A stretch of 14,371 nucleotides of DNA, taken from Bacilli bacterium (lineage in GTDB: Bacteria; Bacillota_I; Bacilli_A; RF39; UBA660). Where the stretch lies: assembly GCA_016296435.1 (NCBI GenBank), contig JAEDJI010000018.1, positions 1 through 14,371 of the forward strand, read 5' to 3'. The translations under genes and the position numbers were made by a program. This document shows positions 1 to 5,970 of the stretch, one piece after another. Position 1 is the first letter of the stretch; each line of letters begins with the position of its first letter. Under the pieces are notes generated by a model, which saw only the letters and a list, made by a program, of their open reading frames with translations, had not been told where the DNA came from and ran no database searches.

Positions 1-156
1 ATAATATCAGTGGGCAAAAATAATATATATAAACATCCTAAAGAAGAAACATTAAAAAATTTAAAAAATACAAAAATATATAGAACTGACAAGCAAGGAA
101 GTATAAAGATAGAACTAAATAAAAAAGAATATGAAGTAAGTACATACAATTCGTAA
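1..156 (+). CDS. comEC: ComEC/Rec2-type competence protein, C-terminal end (partial)
   Basis: Reading frame 1 is open from the first base to a TAA at 154-156 and gives the last 51 residues of a protein whose start lies outside the window. The pattern SVGKNN, then HP, KEE, a leucine-rich stretch, then YRTDKQGSI and a short beta strand is the typical end of the metallo-beta-lactamase domain found at the C terminus of ComEC, the DNA-uptake channel of competent Gram-positive bacteria. The HP and YRTD elements are family hallmarks. A free-standing MBL-fold hydrolase cannot be excluded because the membrane domain is not in view. The tail is followed by about 130 bases without a gene, then by two hairpins. 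A competence function would fit the pseudopilus-type genes further along. Confidence 0.72.
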   Translation: MISVGKNNIYKHPKEETLKNLKNTKIYRTDKQGSIKIELNKKEYEVSTYNS

Positions 157-292
157 TAAATTATTATAGCTATAGAATAGTCAAAAGAGAATATAACTAA
201 AAAACTATAAATAAGAATAAAATTAAATAAAAAACATATACTAAACATGTAACATATGAAAATTAAACTCATAAAATATATTATAAAGGGAG

Positions 293-319
293 AACGCTAA
301 TCGCTAGCCCTTTAGCGTT
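293..319 (+). other. Stem-loop upstream of the terminator
   Basis: AACGCTAA (293-300) pairs perfectly with TTAGCGTT (312-319) across an 11-base loop containing CGCTAGCCC. GGG at 288-290 could additionally pair with CCC at 308-310 in the loop. No U-tract follows directly, so this is not a terminator on its own. Eleven bases later a second hairpin with a U-tract begins. The pair may be a processed mRNA end of the upstream gene or the 3' part of a small RNA or leader. I do not recognise a riboswitch class. Confidence 0.45.
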
Positions 320-329
320 TATATAGATC

Positions 330-353
330 AAAGAGCTTAAATGCTCTTTTTAT
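330..353 (+). terminator. Intrinsic terminator
   Basis: AAAGAGC (330-336) and GCTCTTT (343-349) form a perfect 7-bp stem with a 6-base loop, followed by a run of T. It would end transcription from the comEC side. The -35-like hexamer of the next promoter begins inside its T-tract. Confidence 0.75.
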
Positions 354-381
354 TTACTTACTAATAATTAAGTGATAAAAT
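353..381 (+). promoter_or_regulatory. Promoter of the RNHCP operon
   Basis: TTTACT at 353-358, a 17-base spacer, then TAAAAT at 376-381 preceded by TG at 373-374 (extended -10). The predicted start near 388 coincides with the Shine-Dalgarno AAGGAG, giving a leader of only about 13 bases before the GTG start. Confidence 0.5.
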
Positions 382-400
382 TATATCAAGGAGTGATAAA

Positions 401-712
401 GTGGATAATAAAAGATTCAAAATGATTGATGAAGAATTTATTTGCAAAAACTGTGGTACAATTGTAAAACCATTGGGCTACACAGCAAGAGATCACTGTC
501 CTAAATGTTTATACTCAGTTCATATTGACAATAATCCTGGAGATAGAGAATGTGGCTGTTTAGGTTTCTTAAAGCCAATCGGAGTAGAAAAATATAAAAA
601 CGCATATAAAATAATATATAAATGTGATAAATGTAAAAAAGTTAAAAAAAATATATGTGCAAAAGATGATGACATGGATGAAATAATAAGACTTAGTGTT
701 ATCAATGATTAA
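401..712 (+). CDS. RNHCP domain zinc-ribbon protein
   Basis: A 103-aa soluble protein with the layout of the RNHCP family. Four Cys pairs (C15/C18, C33/C36, C51/C53, C75/C78) can hold two zinc sites. The family-naming motif reads RDHCP here (residues 30-34, Asp in place of Asn). It is followed by CL-S-H, then PGDRE at 46-50 and PIGVE at 59-63, all conserved positions of the family. The biochemical role of the family is unknown; the ribbons suggest nucleic-acid or protein binding. The start is GTG, chosen because AAGGAGTG lies 7 bases upstream and no better ATG precedes the motif region. It is the first gene of an operon with the genes at 722 and 1926, separated by only 9 bases from the next one. 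Confidence 0.85.
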   Translation: MDNKRFKMIDEEFICKNCGTIVKPLGYTARDHCPKCLYSVHIDNNPGDRECGCLGFLKPIGVEKYKNAYKIIYKCDKCKKVKKNICAKDDDMDEIIRLSVIND

Positions 713-721
713 GGAGACAAA

Positions 722-1915
722 ATGAAAAAAGTAGTAAAAAGAATTATATTATTATTTATACTAATACTATTATTACAATTAATAGCTAATATATTTAAGA
801 AAGAACATGATATAAGCTATGAACTAAAATATAATGATCAAAACTATAAAATACATGAAATATATAAAGATGATAGATATAATTTTGAAATAAATATTGA
901 TGATAATTACTTTGTATTAGACACAGATAACATATATCATAAAAAGAAAAAAGTAATTGATAAAATATATTATTATAACACTGAGGACATAAAATGTATT
1001 TATACACCATTAGAAAATACTAATATAATTTGTTTAGAAAACTCTATATTAAAATCTTATTATGAAACATCTAAATATATAAAATCATTTGTAAAAGAAT
1101 TAAAAAAACTAGGATATGATAACCCTTCATGGAATATAAAAGATTCTAAAATAAAAAAAATAGATCAAGTGGAAGTCTATCAAGATAATATAAGTAATGA
1201 TACATATATTTATGTGTATAAATATAATGGATTTTTTAAAATAACTAACAAAGACTTAAGTAAAATAAATACATTTAATAATGATACTTATCTCAATACA
1301 CTAGGAGTCCAAGTAGATAAATATTATGTAATACCAAACTATGATGATAAACATGATTTTAAAGAAATATATGTTTACAATATGAAAAATGATAAAAAGA
1401 AAACTATTAAGTTAAAAAAACAAATATCAACAGACTCATACATAAATGGAATAGTAGATAATAAAATATATATAACGGATAAAGACAATCTAATACAGTA
1501 TAAAATAGATCCTAAAAAAAGAAAAGTTGAAGAAGTAGGAAATATTACTGAAGGAGGATTAATATATCAAAACAATAAGTTTAAATCTATAAACATGTAT
1601 GAATTTAGAAAAACAGAAATAAAATATGAACAAGATTATAGTAATATAATACCTGAATATCAGTATATAAATAAAGTAAATAATAACTACTATTACCTTA
1701 AAGATAATAAATTTTATAAATATAATTCTACATTTGATGTAACACAAATCTTATTTAAAAGTGAAGCAACTAACATTGTAATGAATAATGAAGATATATA
1801 CTTTATAAAAGATAATAAATTATATTTATATGATGGATATATCAAAGAAGTATTAAAATATGATGAATTATCATTTAATAGTACTAATAGATATGCAGTA
1901 TATAAAAAATCATAA
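722..1915 (+). CDS. Membrane-anchored protein of unknown function, beta-rich extracytoplasmic part
   Basis: A 397-aa protein that I do not recognise by name. Residues 1-6 are basic (MKKVVK) and residues 8-25 form one hydrophobic helix (an uncleaved signal anchor or signal peptide, without a lipobox Cys). The remaining 370 residues are polar, rich in Tyr, Lys, Asn, Asp and Ile, and organised in short beta-strand-like repeats such as YFIKDNKLYLYD near the C terminus and similar NxxYYLKDNKFYKY blocks before it. This pattern resembles beta-propeller or DUF5050-like surface proteins, which is inference only. The Shine-Dalgarno AAGGAG overlaps the end of the upstream RNHCP gene, and its own stop codon overlaps the AAGGAGG of the next gene, so the three are almost certainly co-transcribed. 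No catalytic motif is apparent. Confidence 0.75.
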   Translation: MKKVVKRIILLFILILLLQLIANIFKKEHDISYELKYNDQNYKIHEIYKDDRYNFEINIDDNYFVLDTDNIYHKKKKVIDKIYYYNTEDIKCIYTPLENTNIICLENSILKSYYETSKYIKSFVKELKKLGYDNPSWNIKDSKIKKIDQVEVYQDNISNDTYIYVYKYNGFFKITNKDLSKINTFNNDTYLNTLGVQVDKYYVIPNYDDKHDFKEIYVYNMKNDKKKTIKLKKQISTDSYINGIVDNKIYITDKDNLIQYKIDPKKRKVEEVGNITEGGLIYQNNKFKSINMYEFRKTEIKYEQDYSNIIPEYQYINKVNNNYYYLKDNKFYKYNSTFDVTQILFKSEATNIVMNNEDIYFIKDNKLYLYDGYIKEVLKYDELSFNSTNRYAVYKKS

Positions 1916-1925
1916 GGAGGAGACT

Positions 1926-2069
1926 ATGCCATTAAGAGATGAAAATACCAAAATAAGAAGTATTGATGATGAATTGAAAAGATTAAGTGAAGAATTAGGA
2001 CTAGTTATAAATATTCCAAATATTAAAGAAGAGACTGATGAAAAAGAAGAAAATGGAAACAAAGAGTAA
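1926..2069 (+). CDS. Small charged protein, 47 aa
   Basis: ATG at 1926 follows a near-perfect Shine-Dalgarno (AAGGAGGAG, 1914-1922), which is the best evidence that this short frame is translated. The 47 residues are hydrophilic. A Lys/Arg/Glu-rich N-terminal helix (DELKRLSEELGL at about 15-26) precedes INIPNIKEE and an acidic-basic tail ending in NGNKE. There is no membrane segment and no known domain. It is the last gene of the RNHCP operon, and its stop codon lies inside the terminator stem. An open frame runs upstream from 1860 inside the preceding gene, but the ribosome-binding site marks 1926 as the start. The function is unknown; its position suggests a partner of the anchored protein upstream. 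Confidence 0.7.
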   Translation: MPLRDENTKIRSIDDELKRLSEELGLVINIPNIKEETDEKEENGNKE

Positions 2070-2086
2070 AATAAACTCTTTTTTTT
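2061..2086 (+). terminator. Intrinsic terminator of the RNHCP operon
   Basis: AAAGAGT (2061-2067) pairs with ACTCTTT (2075-2081) over a 7-base loop and is followed by T to 2086. The stem is AT-rich and short but the U-tract is strong. The stop codon of the 47-aa gene is inside it. Confidence 0.65.
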
Positions 2087-2088
2087 CA

Positions 2089-2094
2089 TATAAT
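2089..2094 (+). promoter_or_regulatory. Possible -10 box of the LysM gene
   Basis: TATAAT sits immediately after the terminator T-tract and 7 bases before the Shine-Dalgarno AGGTGA. No convincing -35 is visible at 16-18 bases upstream. It is listed because the same terminator, -10, Shine-Dalgarno arrangement recurs elsewhere in the window. Confidence 0.35.
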
Positions 2095-2109
2095 TAACTG
2101 AGGTGAAAT

Positions 2110-2559
2110 ATGGAAGAATACATAGTAAAAGAAAATGATACCATATTTTCAATATCTAACTTATATGGTATACCCCCAATAGAAATAATAAGAACTAATA
2201 ATTTAAAAGAACCATATAACATATTAAAAGGGCAAGTATTGGATATTCCTACATCTACATATAATATATATGATAGATATGTTGTAACAAACAAAGATAC
2301 TTTATATAGTATTGCCAAAAATGCAAACACAACAACTGATATAATCGAAGCAATAAATGGGTTAGAAAAAAATGAATATATTTATGTGGGGCAAACTCTT
2401 TTAATACCCAAAAAAGATATAAAAATATATATAACAAAACAAGGAGATACTTTAGATGATGTATCAGACTATTTAAAAGCAGGAGTTTTAGATATAGTTT
2501 ACAGTAATAATAATATATTCTTATTGCCTAATCAGCTGATAACTTACAGAAAAGATTGA
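2110..2559 (+). CDS. Protein made of three LysM domains
   Basis: A 149-aa protein consisting of LysM repeats only. Repeat 1 is residues 3-47 (EYIVKENDTIFSIS to LDIP), repeat 2 is 56-100 (YVVTNKDTLYSIA to LLIP) and repeat 3 is 106-145 (IYITKQGDTLDDVS), the last degenerate at its end. LysM binds N-acetylglucosamine polymers such as peptidoglycan. There is no signal peptide or membrane helix: the first LysM starts at residue 3. In spore-formers, signal-less LysM proteins such as SafA and SpoVID act from the mother cell on the spore surface, so a spore coat or cortex role is plausible here given spoVIF and ylbJ nearby, but this is inference. The start ATG follows AGGTGA at a good distance. Its TGA stop overlaps the -35 of the downstream RNA promoter. 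Confidence 0.85.
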   Translation: MEEYIVKENDTIFSISNLYGIPPIEIIRTNNLKEPYNILKGQVLDIPTSTYNIYDRYVVTNKDTLYSIAKNANTTTDIIEAINGLEKNEYIYVGQTLLIPKKDIKIYITKQGDTLDDVSDYLKAGVLDIVYSNNNIFLLPNQLITYRKD

Positions 2560-2584
2560 TTTTTTCATGAAATTATGCTATAAT
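2556..2584 (+). promoter_or_regulatory. Strong promoter of the OLE-type RNA
   Basis: TTGATT at 2556-2561, an exact 17-base spacer, then TATAAT at 2579-2584 with TG at 2576-2577. This is the best sigma-A-like promoter in the window. It predicts a start near 2591. The -35 overlaps the stop codon of the LysM gene. Confidence 0.75.
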
Positions 2585-2590
2585 TAATGC

Positions 2591-3199
2591 ATTAAATGGC
2601 ACATTATTCTAGTCAATAATTTATTACGAAGGTGGGGCTAAAAATCCACTAAAGAGCACATCGATGAAGTCCTTGGTGTCTGCTTCATACGCCCAGTTTG
2701 GGGTGGATGCTGAGGGTTAAGAATTTATGGGCGACTATAATGGCATATAGCAACCGACCCATTTATTCGTGGAGACTTATTATTGTGAAAAGCCTATACA
2801 GACAAACTTGACGGACTTTTTACGAAATAAGTAAGAACCTATTATGTGGCGAAAGTTATGAATAGAGTAGCTTGGTTTGAGTGATTATTTGGGATTATGG
2901 ATAAGTTTTTTATTACATGGCCAGTGATGAATAATTTGGTAACCATATGAAACTATAATTGCAAAAGAGCATAGTAATAATAATTATTGTCGGGGAAAAC
3001 CCCTAGAGTGACATTTCATAGGATTGCAGTGCGTACTAAGTGGTAATCAAGTCGTAGATATGGTGACATACTACTATTTCTTTTAAAAGGGAACTGCTAT
3101 ACTGGTAACGGTAAGTAAGAAATAGGGAAATCCAACTTGACCTAAGGCGTAAAGTTAACTATGATATAGCCATTCTTTAAGACCTTTTGGTCTTTTTTT
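2591..3199 (+). ncRNA. ole: OLE-type large structured RNA (about 609 nt)
   Basis: No open frame of any size covers this stretch, yet it is far richer in G+C than its surroundings (27 of 60 in 2641-2700). It is bracketed by a strong promoter and an intrinsic terminator. The ends pair: AATGGC (2595-2600) with GCCATT (3169-3174). Inside I see helices 2644-2649/2703-2708, 2664-2669/2683-2688, 2727-2731/2758-2762, 2735-2739/2746-2750, 2952-2956/2971-2975, GGGG-AAAA-CCCC at 2992-3003, a GTGA-capped hairpin at 3054-3074, a perfect 9-bp helix 3074-3082/3117-3125, and 3134-3138/3152-3156. OLE (ornate, large, extremophilic) RNAs are about 600 nt and normally stand directly upstream of oapA; here an OapA-like gene begins 46 bases after the terminator. 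OLE acts with OapA at the membrane. The landmarks of RNase P RNA, tmRNA and group II introns are absent. The call rests on length, complexity and context; no covariance search was possible. Confidence 0.78.
3179..3199 (+). terminator. Intrinsic terminator of the OLE-type RNA
   Basis: AAGACC (3179-3184), loop TTTT, GGTCTT (3189-3194), with an uninterrupted T-run to 3199. This is a compact, convincing terminator. Its T-tract doubles as the region where a -35 for the next promoter would fall. Confidence 0.85.
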
Positions 3200-3212
3200 A
3201 AACTAGTTTATT

Positions 3213-3221
3213 TGATATAAT
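3213..3221 (+). promoter_or_regulatory. Extended -10 promoter of oapA
   Basis: TGATATAAT gives TG plus a consensus TATAAT at 3216-3221. At 17 bases upstream there is only the terminator T-run, so recognition would depend on the extended -10. The predicted start (about 3228) lies just before the AAGGAAG Shine-Dalgarno. oapA can thus be transcribed independently of, or by read-through from, the RNA gene. Confidence 0.5.
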
Positions 3222-3244
3222 TAATAAAAAAAGGAAGAGATTAA

Positions 3245-3769
3245 ATGAAACAAAAAATAGATAAAAAATGGATAGTAACAATAACAACAATTGCTTTTGC
3301 TATATCATTATTACTATCTTTAATATCAGAACTTATAATACCCAATGTATTCATTGTAATAAGTATTATTTTAGTATTAGTATTTATATTCTTAGGAATA
3401 ATATTTGATATAATCGGAGTTGCAGTATCAACAAGTGATGATAAATCATTTCACAGCATGGCTGCACAAAAAGTAATGGGATCAAAAACTGCAATTAATT
3501 TTATCAAAAATAAAGAAAAAGTATCATCATTCTGTAACGATGTAATCGGTGATATATGTGGAGTAATAAGTGGTAGTTGTGGTCTTTCAATAGCAATTAA
3601 ACTATCCAATATATTAAATATAAACCCGATAATAACAACTGTTTTAATAACTAGTATAATATCTGCTTTAACAATCGGAGGAAAAGCAATAGGAAAAACT
3701 TATGCGGTCACAAAGAATAATCAAATAGTGTATAAAACTGCTAAAATAATGAGTATTTTCTCAAAATAA
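3245..3769 (+). CDS. oapA: OapA-like OLE-associated membrane protein
   Basis: A 174-aa integral membrane protein with about four hydrophobic segments (residues 9-30, 33-60, 104-120 and 128-148). A polar loop at 62-99 contains a basic helix (KTAINFIKNKEKV). Acidic residues sit at membrane borders: D55, and D99 with GD at 102-103 in a DVIGDICG motif, resembling the conserved Asp/Gly-Asp region described for OapA and reminiscent of CorB/DUF21-like Mg2+ transporters, as which such proteins are often annotated. OapA binds OLE RNA and holds it at the membrane; in Bacillus halodurans the complex is needed for alcohol and cold tolerance and has been tied to Mg2+ homeostasis. Position directly after the structured RNA strongly supports the name. 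AAGGAAGAG precedes the ATG. OapB and OapC are not in the window. Confidence 0.8.
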   Translation: MKQKIDKKWIVTITTIAFAISLLLSLISELIIPNVFIVISIILVLVFIFLGIIFDIIGVAVSTSDDKSFHSMAAQKVMGSKTAINFIKNKEKVSSFCNDVIGDICGVISGSCGLSIAIKLSNILNINPIITTVLITSIISALTIGGKAIGKTYAVTKNNQIVYKTAKIMSIFSK

Positions 3770-3790
3770 AAACAAAAAAAATAATATAAC

Positions 3791-3819
3791 TAGATTTTTT
3801 CTTAATTTTTTGATATAAT
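3791..3819 (+). promoter_or_regulatory. Promoter of der
   Basis: TGATATAAT with TATAAT at 3814-3819 (extended -10). The hexamer 17 bases upstream, TAGATT at 3791-3796, is a weak -35. The Shine-Dalgarno AAGGGGTGAT begins about 12 bases after the -10. The ten bases TTTGATATAA are the same as in the oapA promoter. Confidence 0.5.
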
Positions 3820-3844
3820 CTTAACCAGTCAAAGGGGTGATACA

Positions 3845-5155
3845 ATGATACCAACAGTATGCATAGTAGGAAGACCAAACGTTGGAAAATCTACCTTATT
3901 TAATAAATTAGTAGGTAAAAAAATATCAATAATCGAAGATACACCAGGAGTTACAAGAGATAGAATATATGGAGAAGTAAACTATCGTGGATATAATTTT
4001 AATTTAATAGATACTGGAGGAATAGACGTATCAAAAGAACTATTCAATGATGAAATAAAAGTTCAAGTAGAAATTGGTGTAATTGAAGCTGAAAAAATAA
4101 TATTTGTTGTAGATGCTAAAGAAGGATTAACTGCAAATGATCTTGAAGTTAGAGATTTACTAAGAAAATCAGGTAAAGAAGTAATTGTTGCGATAAATAA
4201 AGTAGATAATAAAGAAGCGGAAAAACATTTATATGACTTTTATGAACTTGGTTTTGATAAATATATAGAAATAAGTGGAGAACACAACAAGGGAATCGCC
4301 GATCTATTAGATGAAATAGTAATTGATTTTAAACCAAAAGAAAAGGAAGAAACGGATATTACTAAAATATGTGTTATAGGAAGACCAAACGTAGGAAAAA
4401 GTAGCTTAGTAAATGCTTTATTAAATGAAGAAAGAGTAATAGTAAGCAATGTAGCAGGTACAACAAGAGATGCAATAGATGTAGATTTTAGATATGACAA
4501 AGAAGATTATATCTTAATAGATACTGCTGGAATGAGAAAAAAAGGCAAAGTATTTGAATCGATTGAAAAATATAGTCTTCTTAGAAGTATGCGTGCAATA
4601 GATCGCGCTGATATATGTTTACTTGTTATAAATAGAGAAGAAGGTATAATAGAACATGATAAACATATTGCAGGATATGCTATTGAAAAAGGAAAAGGAA
4701 TAATAATTGTAGTAAATAAATGGGATACAGTAGAAGAAAAAGATAAAGACATAAAAAACTTTACAAAAGAACTTCGTGAAGAATTTAAATTCATTCCATA
4801 TGCACCAATAGTATTTCTATCTGCATTAACTAAAAAAAGAATACATACTCTAATGCCTGAAGTAAAAAAAGTAAAACAAAATATTATAAAAGAAATAAAA
4901 ACAAGTACTTTAAACAATATTATTCAAGAAGCATATCAACTAAATCCAGCACCATCATACAAAGGAAAAAGATTGAAAATATATTATGTTTATCAAACAG
5001 GAACTAAACCACCTCAATTTACATTTAATGTAAATGATAAAGGATTAGTACATTTCTCATATGAACGCTATATAGAAAATAAAATAAGAGAAAGCTTTGA
5101 TTTCGAAGGGACACCTATCCAAATTCAATTTAAAAATAAAAATGACATACTTTGA
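3845..5155 (+). CDS. der: Ribosome biogenesis GTPase Der (EngA)
   Basis: Der has two tandem GTPase domains and a KH-like domain and is needed for 50S subunit assembly. All parts are visible in the 436 residues, which is the usual length. G domain 1 has GRPNVGKS at 9-16, TPGVTRD near 33, DTGG at 56-59 and NKVD at 118-121. G domain 2 has GRPNVGKS at 179-186, AGTTRDA near 204, DTAGMRKK at 226-233, NKWD at 291-294 and SAL at 326-328. The KH-like C terminus (about 355-432) carries NPAPSYKGKRLKIYYV and the late SYERYIENKIRE element. Start ATG follows AAGGGGTGAT. The gene overlaps the next one by 14 bases, implying co-translation. No abnormal features. Confidence 0.98.
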   Translation: MIPTVCIVGRPNVGKSTLFNKLVGKKISIIEDTPGVTRDRIYGEVNYRGYNFNLIDTGGIDVSKELFNDEIKVQVEIGVIEAEKIIFVVDAKEGLTANDLEVRDLLRKSGKEVIVAINKVDNKEAEKHLYDFYELGFDKYIEISGEHNKGIADLLDEIVIDFKPKEKEETDITKICVIGRPNVGKSSLVNALLNEERVIVSNVAGTTRDAIDVDFRYDKEDYILIDTAGMRKKGKVFESIEKYSLLRSMRAIDRADICLLVINREEGIIEHDKHIAGYAIEKGKGIIIVVNKWDTVEEKDKDIKNFTKELREEFKFIPYAPIVFLSALTKKRIHTLMPEVKKVKQNIIKEIKTSTLNNIIQEAYQLNPAPSYKGKRLKIYYVYQTGTKPPQFTFNVNDKGLVHFSYERYIENKIRESFDFEGTPIQIQFKNKNDIL

Positions 5156-5651
5156 TAAATTTATTGACTTCATAACAAGACACAACTTGTATGAAAGTAA
5201 AAGTTTTATAGAAATAAGCAATAAAACAAAAAATATAAATTATAACAATGAAGAATCAAGAGATTTTATTGGGTGTTTTTATAAAGTAGAAAATGAAATT
5301 ATAACGGATTTCAACGTATGCGTTCCGCAAATAATTGATGAACAAACATTATTAATAAATATACATGAATATGTACATGCTTTAATAATATATAATAGTC
5401 TAGGGAAAAAGGAAGATATTGGATTAGAAAAAGAAGTATTACCAATGATGTATGAGGAAATGTATGTTGTAGAAAGTGATGAAATAAGTACAAAAAAATA
5501 TTTAAAACAACAAAAAGAAATGATAAATGAAATGAATAGTGAAGAATATATAATTGGTTCACAAATAAAAGATAAAATAATTTATATGTATCCTGATTTA
5601 GAAACACAATTGAAAAATGCAAGATTACTAGCTAAAACATATAAGAAATAG
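5142..5651 (+). CDS. Putative HEXXH zinc metallopeptidase-like protein
   Basis: A 169-aa soluble protein of no family I can name. Its one telling motif is HEYVHA (H75, E76, H79) in a predicted helix (LINIHEYVHALIIYNSLG), the HEXXH zinc-binding and catalytic signature of gluzincin-type peptidases. Candidate third ligands are E96/E98 or E105/E106 in the downstream stretch with EVLPMMYEE, a spacing compatible with the fold. There is no signal peptide, so it would act in the cytoplasm. The frame is open further upstream into der, but the ATG at 5142 gives the natural N terminus (MTYFDKFIDFI) and a 14-base overlap with der, implying translational coupling. No strong Shine-Dalgarno precedes it, which fits coupling. 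Whether it is an active protease is not shown. Confidence 0.72.
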   Translation: MTYFDKFIDFITRHNLYESKSFIEISNKTKNINYNNEESRDFIGCFYKVENEIITDFNVCVPQIIDEQTLLINIHEYVHALIIYNSLGKKEDIGLEKEVLPMMYEEMYVVESDEISTKKYLKQQKEMINEMNSEEYIIGSQIKDKIIYMYPDLETQLKNARLLAKTYKK

Positions 5652-5702
5652 TATCAGAAAAAATACTCTCTACATAAATTATATTAGTAGGGGGTTTTAT
5701 TT

Positions 5703-5948
5703 TTGAAATTAAGTGATAGTTTCTTTAAAAAAGTAGAAAAAAAGACTAATGTAGATAAAAATACAATTCTTTCATTAGCGGAAAAACTACAAAATAATAA
5801 TATGAAAAATGAAGATGCATTAAGAGATGTTATAAAAGAAATAAGTGTATTAACAGGTAAAGAAGTTTCAAAAGAAAAAGAAGATAAGATTATTAATACA
5901 ATTATGAATGACAAAGTACCTGATAATTTAGATAAATTTGTAAATTAA
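5703..5948 (+). CDS. spoVIF: Stage VI sporulation protein F (SpoVIF/YjcC family)
   Basis: An 81-aa protein that matches the SpoVIF family along its length. It starts with SFFKKVEKKTNV, followed by an LAEKLQNNN segment, an IKEIS..TGK segment and the family-typical KEVSKEKEDKI near residues 53-63, then a short tail with Pro and Asp. In Bacillus subtilis SpoVIF is a late mother-cell protein required for spore coat assembly and resistance, controlled through sigma-K. The start is TTG (5703), supported by GTAGGGGG ending 8 bases upstream; no ATG fits. Upstream, CATAAATTA at 5673-5681 resembles the -10 of sigma-E/sigma-K promoters, although no clear -35 is visible. The gene shares a hairpin with the convergent ATPase gene 8 bases downstream. 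Confidence 0.85.
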   Translation: MKLSDSFFKKVEKKTNVDKNTILSLAEKLQNNNMKNEDALRDVIKEISVLTGKEVSKEKEDKIINTIMNDKVPDNLDKFVN

Positions 5949-5970
5949 AAAGACACTAATTAATGTCTTT
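5949..5970. terminator. Shared bidirectional terminator between spoVIF and the ATPase gene
   Basis: AAAGACA (5949-5955) and TGTCTTT (5964-5970) form a 7-bp stem with an 8-base loop. On the minus strand it is followed by a T-rich tract, on the plus strand by a shorter one. The stop codon of the minus-strand gene (5956-5958) is in the loop. Confidence 0.65.

Noticed and set aside
2591..3199. RNase P RNA, tmRNA or group II intron as identity of the large RNA
   Set aside because: The conserved GAGGAAAGUC and ACAGAA elements of RNase P, the tRNA-like ends of tmRNA, and a domain V hairpin or reverse transcriptase of a group II intron were not found; length and the OapA-like neighbour favour OLE.
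4507..4917. Open frame on the minus strand inside der
   Set aside because: Antisense shadow of a clear Der GTPase; no domain and no start signal.
5311..5622. Open frame on the minus strand inside the HEXXH gene
   Set aside because: Shadow of an AT-rich coding region with no recognisable domain.
5650..5667. AGTAT/ATACT hairpin after the HEXXH gene as terminator
   Set aside because: Only 5 bp, AT-rich, and not followed by a T-tract.
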